This document shows positions 5,969 to 8,376 of a stretch of DNA of 8,376 bases, in pieces. The stretch covers positions 1 to 8,376 of the forward strand of contig DAISYU010000133.1 of the NCBI GenBank assembly GCA_036825155.1, written 5' to 3'. The notes below the pieces were generated by a model. It was not told the origin of the DNA, made no database searches, and saw only the letters and a list, made by a program, of their open reading frames with translations. The DNA comes from DSAD01 sp036825155 (GTDB lineage: Bacteria; Desulfobacterota; Desulfomonilia; UBA1062). Numbering within the stretch: position 1 is the first letter of the stretch; every line of letters begins with the position of its first letter. Position numbers and translations under genes: made by a program.

Positions 5969-7144
5969 ATGAGCGAGACAGTATACCTTGACAATGCAGC
6001 CACATCGTGGCCCAAACCGCCCGAGACCCTCAAGGCCATCGAACACTTCCATACCCGTGTGGGTGCGAATCCGGGCCGTTCAGGACACTCTCTGTCCATC
6101 GATGCCGGGCGGATCATCATGGATGCGAGGGAGGCAATTGCCGAGCTTTTCGGCATTGACGAACTGCTTCGCATCATCTTTACAAAGAATGCCACCGAGG
6201 CCCTCAATATTGTCATTTCAGGACTGATCAGGCCCGGGGACCATGTCATAACCACGAGCATGGAGCACAATTCCGTGATGCGGCCACTGCGCGCGATGGA
6301 GCCGGCAGGGGCAGAGGTGAGCGTTGTTCCGTGCTCGGCTTCCGGCGAGCTCGATCCCCAGGATATTGAACATGCCATCAGACGGGAGACCAGGGCCATC
6401 ATCATGACACATGCATCCAACGTGACCGGTACTATCATGCCCATCAGTGATATCGGCGCCATTGCACGAGACCGCGGCATCATCTTCTGTGTGGACGCTG
6501 CCCAGACAGCCGGGGCCGTACCCATACACATCTCTCAGCAGTGTATCGACCTCCTGGCATTTTCCGGGCACAAGTCCCTCTACGGACCCCAGGGAACCGG
6601 AGGTCTGTATATCGGGCCAGGCCTTGAGAAGGAGATTACCCCACTCATGATGGGAGGGACCGGGAGCAGGTCGGAATTCGAGGAACAGCCCGATTTCCTG
6701 CCGGACAAGTACGAATCAGGCACCCCGAATGCTCTGGGTATCGCAGGACTCGGCGCAGGGGTCAGGTTTGTACTGGATACCGGTGTCGAGACTCTTCGCA
6801 AGAAAGAGATCGCTCTCTCCAGGCAGCTCATTAACGGGCTCAGCGATATACAAGGGGTGAGGATGTACGGAGTCGGTGATGCACTCAGACAGACGCCGGT
6901 GGTTTCATTTACCATAGACGGAACAAGCCCGTCAGAGGCAGCACTGATCCTGGATGAAGACTTCGGCATCATGTCCCGGCCCGGTCTGCACTGCGCTCCT
7001 TCAGCCCACCGTACCATCGGGACATTCCCCGAGGGGACGATCCGGTTGTCCCCGGGCTTTTTCAATACCGCTTTCGAGGTGGCATACACTCTCGAAGCTG
7101 TTGCACAGATAGCATCGCGGAACGTAAAGGGAGTTATGGTATGA
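5969..7144 (+). CDS. Cysteine desulfurase-like class V PLP aminotransferase (TIGR01977-like)
   Basis: A 391-residue cytosolic PLP enzyme expected to release sulfur from cysteine (or selenium from selenocysteine) as an enzyme persulfide or perselenide plus alanine. The N-terminal YLDNAATSWPKP is diagnostic of the SufS/CsdA-like class V branch. His100 (MEHNS) stacks on PLP, Asp176 and Gln179 (VDAAQ) hold the ring, Lys202 (SGHKSLYGP) forms the Schiff base, Cys342 (RPGLHCAP) is the catalytic nucleophile, and Arg359 (TIRLSPGF) binds the substrate carboxylate. No residue expected for activity appears missing. Its stop overlaps the yedF start by 4 nt, tying it to YedF and the DUF3343 carrier, so a role in selenium delivery is more likely than general Fe-S assembly. 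The gene has only a weak ribosome-binding site. It is close to the EF2568-like subfamily often found next to YedF in selenium-using bacteria, recalled rather than searched. Confidence 0.92.
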   Translation: MSETVYLDNAATSWPKPPETLKAIEHFHTRVGANPGRSGHSLSIDAGRIIMDAREAIAELFGIDELLRIIFTKNATEALNIVISGLIRPGDHVITTSMEHNSVMRPLRAMEPAGAEVSVVPCSASGELDPQDIEHAIRRETRAIIMTHASNVTGTIMPISDIGAIARDRGIIFCVDAAQTAGAVPIHISQQCIDLLAFSGHKSLYGPQGTGGLYIGPGLEKEITPLMMGGTGSRSEFEEQPDFLPDKYESGTPNALGIAGLGAGVRFVLDTGVETLRKKEIALSRQLINGLSDIQGVRMYGVGDALRQTPVVSFTIDGTSPSEAALILDEDFGIMSRPGLHCAPSAHRTIGTFPEGTIRLSPGFFNTAFEVAYTLEAVAQIASRNVKGVMV

Positions 7145-7722
7145 CCAGAGAGATCGATGCACGGGGACTTTCCTGCCCCCAGCCCGTAATACTGACCAAA
7201 AAGGCACTGGAAGATCACAGTGAGATTGTAGTGATTGTGGATAACGAGACTGCACAGGAAAATGTCAAACGCATGGCGCAGAGCCAGGGTTGTAAGGTGA
7301 CGATCGAGAGGCGTAAAGGAGATATCCATCTTATAATATCAAAAGGGTGTTCCTGCGAGATACCGGATGCTGCCGGGTCGACACAGGGCCCCCTCGTCAT
7401 TGTCATAGGGTCGGATACCATGGGGAGAGGTGACGATGAACTCGGATCCGTCCTCATGAAGAGTTTTATTCATACCCTGCTGGAAACTTCTCCTCAAGCT
7501 GACAGCATCATCTTTTTCAACACCGGGGTCAGACTCGCAATCCAGGGCTCGGAAGTCCTGGAAGACCTCAAAACTCTTACCGAGCGAGGAGTGAAGATCC
7601 TCGTGTGCGGAACATGCCTCGGCTTCTTCGAGATCAAGGACCGGCTTGCAGCAGGAATTGTATCAAACATGTATGATATTACCGAGACCATGACAGGAGC
7701 AGGAAGGCTCGTTCAGATATGA
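7141..7722 (+). CDS. yedF: YedF, selenium-metabolism sulfurtransferase-like protein
   Basis: A 193-residue two-domain cytosolic protein. Residues 1-70 are a TusA/SirA domain: DARGLSCPQPVILTKKAL carries the CPxP motif with active-site Cys12, the residue that takes a persulfide from a desulfurase. Residues 84-193 are a DsrE/DsrF-like domain with IGSDTMGRGDDELGSVLMKSF (90-110) and a conserved Cys pair in VCGTCLGFF (Cys156, Cys159); Cys70 and Cys72 (GCSC) sit at the junction. This fusion is the YedF architecture (TIGR03527-like), linked by genome co-occurrence to selenium use. It most likely relays reduced selenium or sulfur from the upstream desulfurase, ultimately toward selenophosphate synthesis; the exact step is unproven. 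AAGGGAG at 7127-7133 lies 7 nt before the ATG, and both gene ends overlap their neighbours by 4 nt. Confidence 0.93.
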   Translation: MTREIDARGLSCPQPVILTKKALEDHSEIVVIVDNETAQENVKRMAQSQGCKVTIERRKGDIHLIISKGCSCEIPDAAGSTQGPLVIVIGSDTMGRGDDELGSVLMKSFIHTLLETSPQADSIIFFNTGVRLAIQGSEVLEDLKTLTERGVKILVCGTCLGFFEIKDRLAAGIVSNMYDITETMTGAGRLVQI

Positions 7723-7943
7723 AGCAGGGAACTTTCCATGTCATTCTCTTCGACTCGGTAAGTTCCGCGCTGCTTGCCGAGAAGATTCTCAAAAAAAATG
7801 GGCTCCCCTTCAAGATCATCCCGGTTCCGCGTCATATCAGCTCTGACTGCGGTGTATGCATCCGGTTCAGCACACCTGAGCGTGACAGGATAGAAACAGC
7901 ACTTACCGGCAGGGTGGAGATTCAGGGCATCTGCCAATTATAA
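7719..7943 (+). CDS. DUF3343 small protein, putative Se/S carrier
   Basis: A 74-residue protein of the DUF3343 family (PF11823, described as putative Se/S carrier-like). It has the usual pattern: an N-terminal beta strand (THVILFDS-like, here FHVILFDSVSSALLAEKIL), a PVPR turn (35-38), then ISSDCGVCIRF (40-50), where the family normally has one conserved Cys in a SSDCG/SSSCG context. Here Cys44 and Cys47 form a CxxC, and Cys72 lies near the C-terminus. The ATG overlaps the yedF stop (ATGA), so the two are translationally coupled. By context it may ferry selenide or persulfide between the desulfurase, YedF and an acceptor such as SelD. No biochemical role is firmly established for the family. 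Confidence 0.88.
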   Translation: MKQGTFHVILFDSVSSALLAEKILKKNGLPFKIIPVPRHISSDCGVCIRFSTPERDRIETALTGRVEIQGICQL

Positions 7944-8063
7944 AGATGAGGCCCTGGGCATCAGGCACTAGGCGCTTGGAAAAACTAGAGTAGTCGAAAA
8001 GAACTGGAGTAATGTCGAAGATCCCGCTGCCACGGGAGAGTGCTTGAGATCGTTAGGAAAAAA
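7944..8063. other. Non-coding region after the selenium operon
   Basis: No gene is supported. GCCCTG/CAGGC around 7951-7966 could form a weak bulged stem after the last stop, but there is no T-tract. CTAGAGTAGTCGAAAA (7985-8000) and CTGGAGTAATGTCGAAG (8004-8020) are diverged copies of one unit, related to the octamer array that follows. CCCG and CGGG at 8023-8036 form a short stem. The region is part of a repeat-rich spacer that continues to the window's end. Confidence 0.5.
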
Positions 8064-8103
8064 TGGATTAGTGGAGTACTGGAGTAATGGAGTAATGGAA
8101 AAA
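8064..8103 (+). repeat. Octamer tandem repeat, consensus TGGAGTAA
   Basis: Five consecutive 8-bp units: TGGATTAG, TGGAGTAC, TGGAGTAA, TGGAGTAA, TGGAAAAA. The middle three are nearly identical and the outer ones decayed. An isolated copy stands upstream at 8005-8012. The unit length is not a multiple of three and the array lies in non-coding DNA. Confidence 0.8.
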
Positions 8104-8199
8104 ACTAAAACCAGCATGCCCTATTCTATGAAATTATCGCCCATCAATCCAGCAAAACCCAACGGAATTTTAAAGAGCTAACGGGATATCAGGAATTCA

Positions 8200-8213
8200 T
8201 CCGCCGCGGCGGA
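8200..8213. repeat. Perfect 14-bp GC palindrome
   Basis: TCCGCCGCGGCGGA is its own reverse complement. As RNA or single strand it could form TCCGC/GCGGA around a CGCG loop. It stands out from an AT-rich surround with no T-tract after it, so it is not a convincing terminator. Confidence 0.6.
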
Positions 8214-8237
8214 CAGTATCCAGAGTTTGAGAATTTG

Positions 8238-8272
8238 GGTTTAAGGTGTGAGGTATAAGGTTTAAGGTAAAA
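8238..8272 (+). repeat. Heptamer tandem repeat, consensus GGTNTAA
   Basis: Five 7-bp units in register: GGTTTAA, GGTGTGA, GGTATAA, GGTTTAA, GGTAAAA. A degenerate sixth unit (AGTGAAC) follows. The same motif recurs on the opposite strand at 8350-8374. Purine-rich on the + strand, non-coding. Confidence 0.75.
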
Positions 8273-8349
8273 AGTGAACAGGGAACAGTCCAAGACATGG
8301 GTAACAGTTTCAAATAAAAAAATGTTCGCGCCCGGAAGGCGTTCGGCCA

Positions 8350-8374
8350 CCTTGAATCTTACACCTTGTACCTA
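8350..8374 (-). repeat. Inverted copy of the heptamer array, running off the window
   Basis: Read on the - strand, the end of the window gives AGGTACA, AGGTGTA, AGATTCA, AGG, the same 7-bp periodic motif as at 8238-8272 but in opposite orientation. The pair encloses about 77 nt that includes a small stem (CGCC 8329-8332 with GGCG 8338-8341). The array may continue beyond the right edge. Confidence 0.6.
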
Positions 8375-8376
8375 GT

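Noticed and set aside
6580..7329. Long minus-strand open frame (249 codons) opposite the desulfurase and yedF.
   Set aside because: It is antisense to two clearly conserved genes, crosses their junction and shows no recognisable domain; it is a by-product of GC-rich codon usage.
5911..8376. CRISPR array or selenocysteine insertion context (in-frame UGA with SECIS).
   Set aside because: The repeats near the end are 7-8 bp with no spacers, and every gene here is complete without an internal UGA.

Overview
The window reads as a piece of an anaerobic, metal-cofactor-rich bacterium. A sulfate-reducing or syntrophic deltaproteobacterium (Desulfobacterota) is the best guess. This rests on gene content: tungstate ABC uptake with an HTH/periplasmic-binding-type regulator, a YedF selenium operon, and dense coding with moderately high GC. 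It is an inference; no rRNA or other phylogenetic marker is present. All recognisable genes are on the + strand.

Layout. (1) Positions 1-50 hold the last 15 codons of a MoaD/ThiS-type sulfur carrier ending in the Gly-Gly tail used in molybdopterin/tungstopterin synthesis. (2) Positions 182-1853 are a metal-resistance unit: a promoter overlapped by a perfect 9-6-9 inverted repeat, a CadC/SmtB-like ArsR repressor, and a DUF318 permease of the SO_0444/ArsP type with Cys/His-rich extensions. (3) Positions 2127-5790 are a tungstate-uptake operon: a one-component regulator (excisionase-type HTH fused to a PBP-like domain), then tupA (binding protein), tupB (permease) and tupC (ATPase with a C-terminal TOBE/Mop-like domain). 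A strong hairpin lies between tupA and tupB. (4) Positions 5969-7943 are a tightly overlapped selenium/sulfur-transfer operon: a class V PLP cysteine desulfurase, YedF (TusA-like plus DsrE-like domains) and a 74-residue DUF3343 putative Se/S carrier. (5) Positions 7944-8376 are non-coding and hold short tandem repeat arrays: octamers, then heptamers that reappear in inverted orientation at the window's end.

How the parts fit. The MoaD tail, tungstate uptake and selenium mobilisation together suggest a locus supplying cofactors for tungsten- and selenium-dependent oxidoreductases, for example W/Sec formate dehydrogenase or tungsten aldehyde oxidoreductase. No such enzyme is visible here, so this link is inferred. 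The ArsR-permease pair appears to be an independent detoxification cassette placed between them. The least-described element is the HTH-PBP regulator upstream of tupABC, which is neither ModE nor TunR in architecture and is a good candidate for a tungstate-responsive regulator.
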